A stretch of DNA of 55,900 nucleotides from JAIQFL01 sp035295745. GTDB taxonomy: Bacteria; Acidobacteriota; Terriglobia; Bryobacterales; Bryobacteraceae. The DNA lies in NCBI GenBank assembly GCA_035295745.1, contig DATGIL010000016.1, positions 1 through 55,900 on the forward strand, read 5' to 3'. The translations under genes and the position numbers were made by a program. This document shows positions 16,380 to 25,002 of the stretch, in pieces. Each line of letters starts with the position of its first letter. Within the stretch, counting starts at the first letter, position 1. The notes beneath the pieces are model-generated. The model had not been told where the DNA came from, ran no database searches, and saw only the letters and a program-made list of their open reading frames with translations.

Positions 16380-16407
16380 ATGGGACAGGTCTTTCGGCCT
16401 GTCCCAT
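16380..16407. promoter_or_regulatory. Strong hairpin between DUF4340 gene and pncB
   Basis: ATGGGACAGG and CCTGTCCCAT form a perfect 10-bp stem around the loop TCTTTCGG. It starts 4 bp after the DUF4340 stop and ends 8 bp before the pncB ATG. No T-run follows, so it is not a classical terminator. The stem would sit where a pncB ribosome-binding site is expected, and no Shine-Dalgarno is visible after it. It could limit read-through, stabilise the upstream mRNA or hinder pncB translation. Confidence 0.5.
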
Positions 16408-16415
16408 GAGCATTT

Positions 16416-17729
16416 ATGAACGCACTTCTCACCGATTTGTACGAGCTGACCATGGCTGCCGGGTACTTCGAAACCGGCAAGGCTGACGAGAAGGCGACCT
16501 TCGAGTTCAACATCCGGCGGCTACCCCCTCACCGCAATTTTGTGCTGGCCGCCGGACTTCCTCAGGTGGTCGATTACCTTCTGAATCTCAACTTTTCTCC
16601 TGAAGAGATCGACTACCTGCGAGGCCTCCCGCAGTTCGCCAACGCGTCCCAAAACTTCTGGGAGTACCTGCGGCGTTTGCGGTTCACGGGCGACCTGTTC
16701 GCAGTACCGGAAGGTACGCCGCTATTTGCGGGCGAGCCCATGCTCACGCTTCGCGCCCCGATCATCGAGGCGCAGATCCCCGAGACGTACCTGCTGTCGG
16801 CGCTCTCGTTTCAGTCTCTGATCGCGAGCAAGGCAGTCAGGTCTGTCGAGGTGAGCGAGGGCAGGCCGATCATCGAGTTTGGCACTCGCCGCGCGCACAG
16901 TCCTGACGCCGGCGTTCTGGCTGCCCGTGCGTCCTACGTTGGGGGATGCTCCGGCACCAGCAACACGCTCGCCGGCTTCCGCTACGGCATCCCGGTAATG
17001 GGCACGTCGGCGCATTCCTGGGTAATGTCGTTTCCGTGCGAGATGGAAGCTTTCCGGCGCCTGCAGCGTGTGCTGGGAGAGAGTACGGTTCAACTGATCG
17101 ATACTTACGATTCGCTGGAAGGCGCGCGGCACGCGGCAAAGTTGGGCAAACCGCTGGCCGCGGTCAGGCTGGATAGCGGCGATTTTCTAACGCTCTCGCG
17201 CGAGGTGCGTACGATTCTCGATGATGCTGGACTCACCGAGACGAAGATCATGGTGAGCGGCGATCTCGACGAGTACAAGATTCGCGATCTGGTGAAGGCG
17301 GGCGCTCCCATCGATATGTTCGGGCTAGGCACACAGCTTTCCACTTCGGCGGATGCGCCAAATTTGAGCGCCACCTATAAAATGGTGGAGCTCGACATCA
17401 GCGGCATCAAGCGCTTCACCGCCAAATATAGCCAGGATAAGATTTCGATTCCGGGGGCGAAGCAATTGTTTCGCGACGTGGCCCGGGATGTGGTGGCGCG
17501 CTCCGGCGAATGCGGCAAGGGTGCGGCATTGTTGAAGCCCGTGATGCTGGGCGGCAAACTGATCGAACCGCTGCCATCGCTAGAGCAGGCTCGGGAACAT
17601 GCGGCAAAGTCGGTGGCGGAACTGTCGCCCGCCTTACGAGAGCTGGAAGTGGGAGAGCCATGGCCGGTCATCCACAGCCGCGAATTGCGTGACCTGATCG
17701 AGCGGACACGGCGGAATCTGGGCCGATGA
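16416..17729 (+). CDS. pncB: Nicotinate phosphoribosyltransferase
   Basis: A 437-residue enzyme of the Preiss-Handler NAD salvage route: nicotinate plus PRPP (with ATP) gives nicotinate mononucleotide. The N-terminus MNALLTDLYELTMAAGYF is diagnostic. Further family marks are EFNIRRLPPHRNFVLAAGL, IIEFGTRRAHSP, GCSGTSNTLAGFRYGIPVMG, the His in GTSAHSWVMSF that is phosphorylated in this family, and VRLDSGDFLTLS and FGLGTQLSTS lining the PRPP site. The start is fixed by the conserved N-terminus. The stop overlaps the nicotinamidase start (ATGA). Confidence 0.94.
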   Translation: MNALLTDLYELTMAAGYFETGKADEKATFEFNIRRLPPHRNFVLAAGLPQVVDYLLNLNFSPEEIDYLRGLPQFANASQNFWEYLRRLRFTGDLFAVPEGTPLFAGEPMLTLRAPIIEAQIPETYLLSALSFQSLIASKAVRSVEVSEGRPIIEFGTRRAHSPDAGVLAARASYVGGCSGTSNTLAGFRYGIPVMGTSAHSWVMSFPCEMEAFRRLQRVLGESTVQLIDTYDSLEGARHAAKLGKPLAAVRLDSGDFLTLSREVRTILDDAGLTETKIMVSGDLDEYKIRDLVKAGAPIDMFGLGTQLSTSADAPNLSATYKMVELDISGIKRFTAKYSQDKISIPGAKQLFRDVARDVVARSGECGKGAALLKPVMLGGKLIEPLPSLEQAREHAAKSVAELSPALRELEVGEPWPVIHSRELRDLIERTRRNLGR

Positions 17730-18301
17730 AGACGGTTTTTGTCGATGTCGATTCTCAGCTCGATTTCTTATACCCCGCAGGGGCTCTGTATGTCCCCGGT
17801 GCCGAGCATGTGGTCCCTGCGATCTCTCGCTTGAATCGATTGGCTGCGGAACGTGGCATTCCGGTCATTTCCACGGTGGATGCTCACAGCGAAAACGACC
17901 CCGAGTTCGCGAAATGGCCTCCCCATTGCGTTTTGGGGACGAACGGCCAGCACAAGCCCGAGCGCACACTGCTCGAAAGATGTGTGGTGATTCCGAATCG
18001 CGACGGCGCATTTGCGCTGGATGGTGCACAACAGATCATCGTTGAGAAGCAGACGACGGATGTATTTCTCACGCATACTGTGCGCCGCTTAATCGAGATG
18101 CTGGGGGCGGATCACTTCGTGGTCTACGGCGTCGTGACGGAGATTTGCGTCCTGTTCGCCGCGCGCGGTCTGGTGGAGACCGGGAAGCAGGTCACGGTGG
18201 TCACGGACGCAGTGCAGACGCTAAAACGCGAGGATTCCGATCGAGCGCTAGCGGAAGTTTGCGCGGCAGGCGGCAAGTTAACGACGTGCGACGCGGTTTA
18301 G
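17726..18301 (+). CDS. pncA: Nicotinamidase (cysteine hydrolase)
   Basis: A 191-residue isochorismatase-fold hydrolase. The catalytic triad can be placed at Asp9 (FVDVDSQLDF), Lys108 (IIVEKQTTD) and Cys141 (GVVTEICVLFA). Metal ligands probably lie around VDAHSENDPEF. It deamidates nicotinamide to nicotinate, the substrate of the PncB encoded immediately upstream. The 4-bp ATGA overlap implies translational coupling. The pairing with pncB supports nicotinamidase over the many other cysteine hydrolases of this fold. The family-B repeat block begins 3 bp after the stop. Confidence 0.88.
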   Translation: MKTVFVDVDSQLDFLYPAGALYVPGAEHVVPAISRLNRLAAERGIPVISTVDAHSENDPEFAKWPPHCVLGTNGQHKPERTLLERCVVIPNRDGAFALDGAQQIIVEKQTTDVFLTHTVRRLIEMLGADHFVVYGVVTEICVLFAARGLVETGKQVTVVTDAVQTLKREDSDRALAEVCAAGGKLTTCDAV

Positions 18302-18304
18302 GTC

Positions 18305-18711
18305 GTGGCGCAAACACTCTGTTTTGCCGTCTCGACACTTTTGTCGAGACTTTTCGAGGGCGCACCAAATCTGCGCGTCGTGCAGACTTTACGGACTCCC
18401 GAAAGCGTCGACAGGAGTGTCGACGCGGCGAACAAGAGTGTTCGCGCCACGGGCCGTCTCGTACACTTTTGTCGAGACTTTTCGAGGGCGCACCAAATCT
18501 GCGCGTCGTGCAGACTTTACGGACTTCCGTAAGCGTCGACAGGAGTGTCGACGCGGCGAACAAGAGTGTTCGCGCCACGGGCCGTCTCGACACTTTTGTC
18601 GAGGCTTTTCGAGGGCGCACCAAATCTGCGCGTCGTGCAGACTTTATGGCCCCCCGAAAGCGTCGACAGGAGTGTCGACGCGGCGAACAAGAGTGTTCGC
18701 GCCACGGGCCA
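18305..18711. repeat. Three tandem ~127-bp palindromic units, family B
   Basis: This block fills the gap between the convergent pncA and permease genes. Units begin at about 18327, 18454 and 18582 (period 127-128 bp). The outer arms (GTGGCGCAAACACTC at 18305 and GAGTGTTCGCGCCAC ending at 18452) pair, and each unit contains nested dyads: CTCGAC...GTCGAG and GTCGAC...GTCGAC. The core with CGCACCAAATCTGCGCG is nearly identical in all three units. A minimal form of the same palindrome, without the core, lies at 28459-28528. There are no spacers of the CRISPR kind and no real coding frame. Confidence 0.85.
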
Positions 18712-18717
18712 AGCCTC

Positions 18718-21345
18718 TTAGAGCGTGCGGCATGCGACTGACGGATCGACTTGCGCCGCGCGACGCGCTGGCAGCCACGATGCCACTGCGCAAACCGACA
18801 AGAATAGCGCCGCCATCGCAGCGAATGTGAGCGGATCCATCGGCCTCACTCCCACGAGCATGCTCGACATCGTGCGCGTCAGCCCGAGTGCGCCCAGAAG
18901 TCCGAGGGCGATTCCAGCGGCGCTCAGTCGCAATCCGCGACCAATCACCAGCCGGAGAATTCCCGCGGGAGTCGAACCAACCGCCATCCGAATGCCGATC
19001 TCCGCGGTCCGCTGCCTGACCATGGAAGCGAGCACTCCGTAAAGGCCGACTGTCGCCAGGAGCGCCGCGATTCCACCGAAGAGTCCAATCAGCAAAAGCG
19101 AGAACCGGGTCCCGGCCTGGTCTCGTTCCACTAGCGATTCCATTGTCTGGAACTTCGAAACCACCATTCGCCGGTCGAGCTTTCTGAGTTCTTCCCGGAC
19201 TGCTCCCGCATAGCGCGCGGGGTCGCTCGTAGTTCGAATCACCCAATAGCGCGACACACCGATGCCGGCGAAGCCTTCACTGAAGTAAACGGTTTCGCGT
19301 CCTGGATCGGCCAACGAGAAGAGCCGCTGATGTTTCACGACCCCGATTACCTCCGCGGATGGCGCGTTCGGCAACGGCGTCAGGATGAGCTTCCCGACCG
19401 CGGATTGATTGGGAAATGCGCGCTCCGCGAGCAACTGATCGATCACCACCAGGTTGCGCGCGGACTGATCGTCCTGGGCAGTGAAGGTGCGCCCTTCGAG
19501 CAGCGGCGTGCGCAGAATTTCGAAGTAATCGGGCATCACCTGTTGGATGTCCGCCCCCTCCACCGCAGGGGGCCCTGGCTGTCGACGAGGAGCGTTAGGA
19601 TTTCGCGGCCGGGCACTGCTGGCCAGGGGGATGGTCAGCGCTTCCGAAACCCCTTCGACGCCGGGAATGGCGCGGAGGCGGTCCTGCATTTCGCGCAGTA
19701 AAGCGTAACGCCCCTGCTGCCGCTGCAGCGGCCAATCTCGCGTCACGTAGAAGGTCAGAATCCCATGGGTGTCGTAGCCCGGATCGATGCGCTGCAACGC
19801 CAGGAAGCTGCGGAACATCAGCCCCGACCCGACCAGTAATACAAACGAGAGCGCGACCTCTGCGATCACCACAAGATTGTAGGTCCGGTGTGTTTGCGCT
19901 TGCCGGCTCCGCAGAAGATGATTCCATGGCAGGCTGAAGCTGGCGATCGCGAAAAACAGCGTGGCGATCAGCCCCGCACCGGCGGCAAATCCGAGCACGC
20001 GCCAGTCGATCGCCACATTCTCCACGCGAGGCAGAGCGACCGGCGCCGCGTGCGCCAATTCCCTGCCCCCGGCCCACGCGATGCCGACTCCGATCGCGGT
20101 CCCAATGCCGGATAGCAGCAGCGCCTCCACCAGCAGTTGACGAAGCAGGCGCCATCGTCCTGCTCCGAGCGCGGCGCGCAGAGCTAGTTCCTGCTCGCGG
20201 CGCGCAGCGCGTACCAGCAGCAGATTGGCCACGTTCGCACACGAGATCAGCAGCAGGAACACCACGGCGCCCATGAGGGCGAGGATCGCCGGCCGGACGT
20301 TCTCCACCAGGTTGGTCCGCAGGGGCTGCAAGCCAAAGTTGGCATTCCGGTCGAAGGAGGTTTTTCGCAACTCCGGCGTCAAAACGGCGATCCGCTCCTG
20401 CGCCTGCTGGAATGTGATCCCTTGCTTGAGCCGCGCGACCGGCCCAACCAGCAGCAAATTGCGATGGGCATTGTCGTAGCCGACATTGTTGGCCACCCAG
20501 AAATCGGGCTGTCCGGTCACGGGGCCGGAAGGATAATAAAGCTGGAAGCCTCGCTCCAGCACGCCGACAATGGTTGGTCCGGCAGTCACGCCATCGGTGC
20601 CCGGCATCTGTTGCCCCAGAACTGCCGCGTTCCCGCCATAGCGCCGCTGCCAGTATTCATAGCTCAGAATGGCGCTGCTTCCGGGAGGAATAAGGACTTC
20701 GGCGTTTGCGGGCTGGGGAACGGCGTCGGCGTCCACGAAATCGCGTCCCACGGCGATTCGCGCGCCCATCAGTCGGAAGAAGTTGGGGGTGACCAGTCCT
20801 TTGGCGATTTGTTCCATGCTGCCGTCTTCACGAGGCACGAAGGCGCGGAAGAGGCAAACGCCCGCGATCTCTTCGAACACAGACTTCGTTTCGTCACGAA
20901 GATCGAAGTACTCGGCATTCGAGTAATAATAGTTTCGAGCCCCAAGCGCACTGGCGGGATTGGAGCGATAAACCAAAGTCAGGCTCTCCGGATTGCGGTA
21001 CAGCAGGGGCTTCAGCAGCACGGCGTTGGTCACACTGAAGATCGCGGCGCTGGCGCCAATGCCCAAGGCGATAGTCGCGGCAGCAGCACTCGTGAAGGCT
21101 GGGCTGCGGCGCAGCGTGCGGCCCGCATAATGCAGATCTTTGACCAGATCGTCGATCAGATTGAGACGGCGCATATCCCGGCACTCCTCCTTCGAGCGCT
21201 CTAATGCTTTCCAGGTAGAGGGAGCCTCCCCAACGCACTCCAAATGGAACCGTAGCTCTTCATCGAGTTCCTGCTCCACTCTCGAGCGGCGGAAGAGCGA
21301 CCGAAGCCGCAGTGGAATCGTGTAGACCCAGTGCTCCACGCGCAT
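18718..21345 (-). CDS. ADOP-type ABC permease (FtsX/MacB-like), PadR-linked
   Basis: An 875-residue membrane protein beginning at the ATG at 21345, preceded by GGAGGAGG. The N-terminal soluble domain (RSRVEQELDEELRFHLE) is followed by a first FtsX/MacB unit (TM near residue 85, LVYRSNPASALGARNYYYSN in the periplasmic domain, TM bundle ~330-480) and a second unit ending in SLLLIGLFGGIAALLATVGLYG and two more TM segments. It is homologous to the protein at 7271-9934. It starts 3 bp after padR and must be co-transcribed with it. No ATPase gene is adjacent, as is usual in this family. Function is unproven; export of small molecules or envelope signalling are possible. Confidence 0.9.
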   Translation of the reverse strand: MRVEHWVYTIPLRLRSLFRRSRVEQELDEELRFHLECVGEAPSTWKALERSKEECRDMRRLNLIDDLVKDLHYAGRTLRRSPAFTSAAAATIALGIGASAAIFSVTNAVLLKPLLYRNPESLTLVYRSNPASALGARNYYYSNAEYFDLRDETKSVFEEIAGVCLFRAFVPREDGSMEQIAKGLVTPNFFRLMGARIAVGRDFVDADAVPQPANAEVLIPPGSSAILSYEYWQRRYGGNAAVLGQQMPGTDGVTAGPTIVGVLERGFQLYYPSGPVTGQPDFWVANNVGYDNAHRNLLLVGPVARLKQGITFQQAQERIAVLTPELRKTSFDRNANFGLQPLRTNLVENVRPAILALMGAVVFLLLISCANVANLLLVRAARREQELALRAALGAGRWRLLRQLLVEALLLSGIGTAIGVGIAWAGGRELAHAAPVALPRVENVAIDWRVLGFAAGAGLIATLFFAIASFSLPWNHLLRSRQAQTHRTYNLVVIAEVALSFVLLVGSGLMFRSFLALQRIDPGYDTHGILTFYVTRDWPLQRQQGRYALLREMQDRLRAIPGVEGVSEALTIPLASSARPRNPNAPRRQPGPPAVEGADIQQVMPDYFEILRTPLLEGRTFTAQDDQSARNLVVIDQLLAERAFPNQSAVGKLILTPLPNAPSAEVIGVVKHQRLFSLADPGRETVYFSEGFAGIGVSRYWVIRTTSDPARYAGAVREELRKLDRRMVVSKFQTMESLVERDQAGTRFSLLLIGLFGGIAALLATVGLYGVLASMVRQRTAEIGIRMAVGSTPAGILRLVIGRGLRLSAAGIALGLLGALGLTRTMSSMLVGVRPMDPLTFAAMAALFLSVCAVASWLPARRAAQVDPSVACRTL

Positions 21346-21348
21346 CGC

Positions 21349-21684
21349 TCACGCCTCCTCCAGGCGCATCACTTGTGTGATCGCCTGCGAAAGCCGCTCC
21401 CAATCGGCAGCCTGCTTTGCCAGTTCGCGGCGTCCCAGACGGGTCAGAGAATAGAACTTGGCGCGACGCCCCAGCTCGCTAGTCTTCCATTCGGCCGTAA
21501 TCCAGCCCGATTGCTCCAGCTTGTGAAGCGCCGGATAGAGAGATCCATCGCTGACTTGGAGGACGTTGGCGGAGGCCAGCTTGAGTCGTTGGCTGATGGC
21601 GAAGCCGTGGAGCGGCTCGAGGGCCAGGATCTTGAGAAGCAGAGCTTCCAGGGTGCCTTGAACGAGATCGGAAGGCTTGCTCAT
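21349..21684 (-). CDS. PadR family transcriptional regulator
   Basis: A 111-residue repressor. The winged helix is typical: LVQGTLEALLLKILAL, GFAISQRL, VSDGSLYPALHKLEQSGWI, and YSLTRLGRRELAKQ in the wing, with a short C-terminal dimerisation helix. PadR proteins sense small molecules or envelope stress and repress the neighbouring transport genes. It is the first gene of an operon with the permease at 18718-21345. The palindrome at 21689-21703 directly in front of its start suggests autorepression. Confidence 0.93.
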   Translation of the reverse strand: MSKPSDLVQGTLEALLLKILALEPLHGFAISQRLKLASANVLQVSDGSLYPALHKLEQSGWITAEWKTSELGRRAKFYSLTRLGRRELAKQAADWERLSQAITQVMRLEEA

Positions 21685-21688
21685 ATAG

Positions 21689-21703
21689 TCTCGGTTACCG
21701 AGA
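21689..21703. promoter_or_regulatory. Probable PadR operator TCTCGGTTACCGAGA
   Basis: A perfect 15-bp palindrome (7-bp arms TCTCGGT and ACCGAGA around T) lies 4 bp upstream of the padR start codon. Flanking bases extend the symmetry loosely on both sides. A site so close to the start would cover the promoter or start region of padR and of the permease gene behind it. No normal Shine-Dalgarno is visible between palindrome and ATG, so the transcript may be leaderless. Confidence 0.6.
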
Positions 21704-21755
21704 TCATGATACCTGGACGGCGAAATGGCGTCAAGCCCAGCGAACCCGAAAGGCG

Positions 21756-21784
21756 TTGACGAGCATCAGAAAAAGGACCATACT
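21756..21784 (+). promoter_or_regulatory. Candidate sigma-70 promoter for the Oar-like receptor
   Basis: TTGACG (-35) at 21756-21761 and CATACT (-10) at 21779-21784 are separated by exactly 17 bp. The start codon of the receptor gene is 47 bp downstream of the -10. Five of six and four of six positions match the consensus. The PadR palindrome lies about 50 bp upstream of the -35, so a shared control is possible but not required. Confidence 0.45.
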
Positions 21785-21830
21785 GAATCCCATTAAGGGC
21801 GTCTAATCTTTAGGTTCCGGGGAATACTCC

Positions 21831-24704
21831 ATGTTCACTCTCAGCTTTCTGTCGCGTATTTCCGCAGCCGGCGTGGTGGTTGCCGCGCTGGCAATCTCTG
21901 CTTTCGCTCAAACCCAAGCCATTAACGGCAGCATTCGGGGGCGGATCACCGACGCCGCGGGTGCCGCCGTCCCGCTTGCCAAGGTTACAGTCGTAAACGA
22001 TGAGACGGCGTTCACGCGCACCGCCTCCAGCGAGGACGACGGCTATTACGTGGTGCCAAATCTGCCACTCGGCACCTACACGCTCTCCATGCAGAAGGAA
22101 GGATTCCAGACGGAGCGACATCCTGGCATCGTGCTCACCGCAGGTGCCGAAGCGGTGGTCGAAGGGCAACTGAAGGTTGGCGCGGTGACCACCGAAATCG
22201 AAGTCACGGGCGGCGCCGCGATGGTGGAGCCGTCGCGCGTCAACACCGGCCGCACCATCAGCAATGCGGAGATCGACAATCTCCCGCTGACCTCGCGGAA
22301 TCCTTACAACTTCATCATCTTCCAGCCTGGCGTGAGCGGTCATCCGAACCCCGAATTGGGCATTCCGCGAACCCTCAATACCAACGGCCTGCTGGATCGC
22401 ATCAACTACCAGATGGATGGCATGGTGGATACTGAAAGCGATCGCTACGGCCTGCGCCTCTTCCCCATCTCCGACATCTATGTGCGCGAAGTGCAGACCG
22501 TATCGAACAGCTTCGCGCCGGAATTCGGCAACACGGCCGGTGACATCTACAATGTGATCACGAACTCCGGCTCCAACGCACCGCACGCGGAGTTCTACTA
22601 CATAGGCCGGCCGATCGCGCTGGCCGCGCGGCCTATGCTGCTGGCACTCAGTTCGCCAAAGCCCGACCTGTCGCTGAAAGATGTTGCGGTGAATGGCAGC
22701 GGGCCGCTCATCAAGGACAAGCTGTTCGTCTTCGGAGGCTATGAGCACCTCGATCGCGGATTGCCGGCACCCAATACCATTACTGCTTCGGATGCCGCCG
22801 CGATCGGACTGCCGGCGAGTCTGCTGGCGGTGGCGCCGAGCATTCAGCACGCGCAGTTCTTCAGCGTCCGCGTGGACTGGACCGTAAACGACAAGAATCA
22901 GGTATTCTTCCGTTACAATTATTTCCGCAATGAGTATCCGTTCAACACTGCCGTGGGCGGTAAGAACGCGTTGGACGCGGCAAGCGATTTTCGCGACCGG
23001 GCTCACGTGATGGGCGCCCAGGTGCTCACGACGTTTTCGCCCACCGTGCTGAATGAACTCCGCTTCGGCTGGCCTTACCGCAATGAGCACCACTTCGCCG
23101 ACCCGTTGACCGGACCGGGTCCGCAGATCAACATCAGCGGCGTGGCGATCTTCAATGGCAGCACGGGCGTGGGCGACCGCTACCAGGAGAAGATTCCGAA
23201 TCTGAACGATAGCGTGACGGTGATCCGTGGGCGCAACACTCTGAAGTTTGGGGCCGGTTTCCAGCAGATGCTCGATACCCAGACCGCGGACGTCTACAGC
23301 CAGTACAACTTCGCCTCGGTGGCGCAATATCTGTCGGCGAAGGCGGGAAACCCGCTCTCCTACAACACGTATGCGTCCGTGATCGGATTGCCGGGCGCCT
23401 GGTATCATTCGTTTTTCTGGAACTGGTTCGCGCAGGACAGCGTGCAGGTGCGGCCGAATTTATTGCTGATTTTCGGCGTTCGCTACGACCGCTTCCATGG
23501 ACCGGACGCCGATCCCAACGCCCTCTTCAGTTACTCGCAGCACTTCCGGACGCCGGGAAAGGACTTCGCCCCGCGCGTCGGCCTGGCATGGTCCATCACG
23601 CCGAAGACCGTGGTGCGCGCCAGTTCCGGGATCTTCTTCGAACCGGTGCCGACCAATCTCTGGTACAACACCTTTATCAATAGCGGCAGCACGACGGCAT
23701 ACTCGGCATCGATCGCGGCCAGCAGTCCGCTGGCTCCTGCATTTCCGAACGTGATCTCTTTGGTCCCGGGCTCCGTGCCGCCCTCGGCCGACATCACTAC
23801 CATCACGCCGAATTTTCGCAACGCCTACACTATCAACACCAGCATCCAGGTCACCCAGGCACTGACCAACAACGACTCCCTCACCGTGGGCTACGTCAAC
23901 ACAGGCGCGCGCGAGTTGACCTATCTGCGCAACCTGAATCTCGTAAACCCGACCGGCTTCCTGGGGGATGGCCGCCCCATCTACTCGACCACGCAGAGCG
24001 CGTCCACACGGCTCGATCCGCGGTTCAACAACATCACGCTGCAGGATGTAGGCGCCGTCACCGATTACAACGCGATGATCTTGAACTATCAGCATCGCGT
24101 GTCGCGCGGGTTCCAGTTGAGCGCATCCTACACCTGGTCGCACTCCATCAGCGACGCGCCGGATGCCAATAGCTTCGAACAGAATGTCTTCATCGAAGAC
24201 AATACCAGCCGTCTGCGCGACCGGGGAAACAGCCTGGTGAATCGGCCTTCGGCATTGACTCTGAGCGCCGTCCTCGCACCAAAGGTGACAGCCTCCAACA
24301 AGGCGTGGAACTGGCTTGCGAACAACAATGAACTCGCGATTCTAGGCAATTTCTCGTCCGGCGACCAGCAGAACATCACGTCGACGCGCAATTTGAATAA
24401 CGATACGAAGGCGGCGACGCGCCCCCTGTTTATCGGCCGCGACACCGTGCGCGGGCCGAACATCTATCAGGTGGATGTGCGCTACACTCGCACCTTCTTC
24501 ACGCTGTGGGAGCATCTGAGGCCGAAATTCATCGCTGAGGTGAACAACCTCTTCAATCGCGAAAACATCACAGCGCTGAACACCGCGGTCGCCGTCGATT
24601 CGCTCGGAGTGATGCAGCCGTCGCTGTCGCCGACCTTTCTGCAGCCTTCGAGTACAGTGCTGGAGAAGCGTATCGTGCAGTTCGGTGTCAGGCTGGATTG
24701 GTGA
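21831..24704 (+). CDS. Oar-like TonB-dependent outer-membrane protein with carboxypeptidase-regulatory domain
   Basis: A 957-residue outer-membrane protein. The signal peptide (AGVVVAALAISAFAQ) is followed by a carboxypeptidase-regulatory-like beta domain, residues ~32-115 (GSIRGRITDAAGAAVPLAKV, DGYYVVPNLPLGTYTLSM). A plug-like part follows (~125-240; NLPLTSRNPYNFI, GDIYNVITNSGSN), then a large barrel with many aromatic-polar alternations up to the final strand FGVRLDW, which ends as outer-membrane barrels do. In acidobacteria this Oar-like family is highly amplified and is thought to import oligosaccharides or other large substrates; specificity here is unknown. Confidence 0.88.
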   Translation: MFTLSFLSRISAAGVVVAALAISAFAQTQAINGSIRGRITDAAGAAVPLAKVTVVNDETAFTRTASSEDDGYYVVPNLPLGTYTLSMQKEGFQTERHPGIVLTAGAEAVVEGQLKVGAVTTEIEVTGGAAMVEPSRVNTGRTISNAEIDNLPLTSRNPYNFIIFQPGVSGHPNPELGIPRTLNTNGLLDRINYQMDGMVDTESDRYGLRLFPISDIYVREVQTVSNSFAPEFGNTAGDIYNVITNSGSNAPHAEFYYIGRPIALAARPMLLALSSPKPDLSLKDVAVNGSGPLIKDKLFVFGGYEHLDRGLPAPNTITASDAAAIGLPASLLAVAPSIQHAQFFSVRVDWTVNDKNQVFFRYNYFRNEYPFNTAVGGKNALDAASDFRDRAHVMGAQVLTTFSPTVLNELRFGWPYRNEHHFADPLTGPGPQINISGVAIFNGSTGVGDRYQEKIPNLNDSVTVIRGRNTLKFGAGFQQMLDTQTADVYSQYNFASVAQYLSAKAGNPLSYNTYASVIGLPGAWYHSFFWNWFAQDSVQVRPNLLLIFGVRYDRFHGPDADPNALFSYSQHFRTPGKDFAPRVGLAWSITPKTVVRASSGIFFEPVPTNLWYNTFINSGSTTAYSASIAASSPLAPAFPNVISLVPGSVPPSADITTITPNFRNAYTINTSIQVTQALTNNDSLTVGYVNTGARELTYLRNLNLVNPTGFLGDGRPIYSTTQSASTRLDPRFNNITLQDVGAVTDYNAMILNYQHRVSRGFQLSASYTWSHSISDAPDANSFEQNVFIEDNTSRLRDRGNSLVNRPSALTLSAVLAPKVTASNKAWNWLANNNELAILGNFSSGDQQNITSTRNLNNDTKAATRPLFIGRDTVRGPNIYQVDVRYTRTFFTLWEHLRPKFIAEVNNLFNRENITALNTAVAVDSLGVMQPSLSPTFLQPSSTVLEKRIVQFGVRLDW

Positions 24705-25002
24705 TGTGATTACGAGCCGCGCGCGTAAGCAAGCGATGTCGTGATCGCTCCGAAGATCACTCCCTTACGGTCGTACTTCGTTGCGACCGCGCGCGTAAGC
24801 AAGCGACGTCCCGATCGCTCCGAAAATCACTCCCTTACGGTCGTGGCTCGTTGCGAGCCGCGCCCGTAGGCAAGCGACGTCCCGATCGCTCCGAAAATCA
24901 CTCCCTTACGGTCGTGCCTCGTTGCAACTGCGCGCGTAAGCAAGCGCCGTCGGGCCCACCCGCTTGCGCTCCCTTACGGTCGCGGCTCGTAACCCAACAC
25001 CT
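24705..25002. repeat. Family A palindromic repeats between convergent genes
   Basis: Four diverged tandem copies (starts near 24714, 24785, 24855 and 24924; period ~70 bp) of the unit described at 1-235, each with the CTTACG/CGTAAG and GGCTCG/CGAGCC dyads. The block exactly fills the space between the convergent receptor and kinase genes. It may act as a bidirectional terminator or mRNA 3' end. I find nothing coding in it. Confidence 0.85.

Noticed and set aside
18305..18711. CRISPR array
   Set aside because: Period of ~127 bp, whole units repeated with no unique spacers, and no cas genes.
18145..18830. Frames of 75-198 residues in the family B repeats
   Set aside because: They translate the three repeat units; the peptide repeats with the DNA and lacks start signals.
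21810..23408. 532-residue minus-strand frame opposite the Oar-like gene
   Set aside because: Antisense shadow; rich in Arg and His with no domain, and it overlaps a clear receptor gene.
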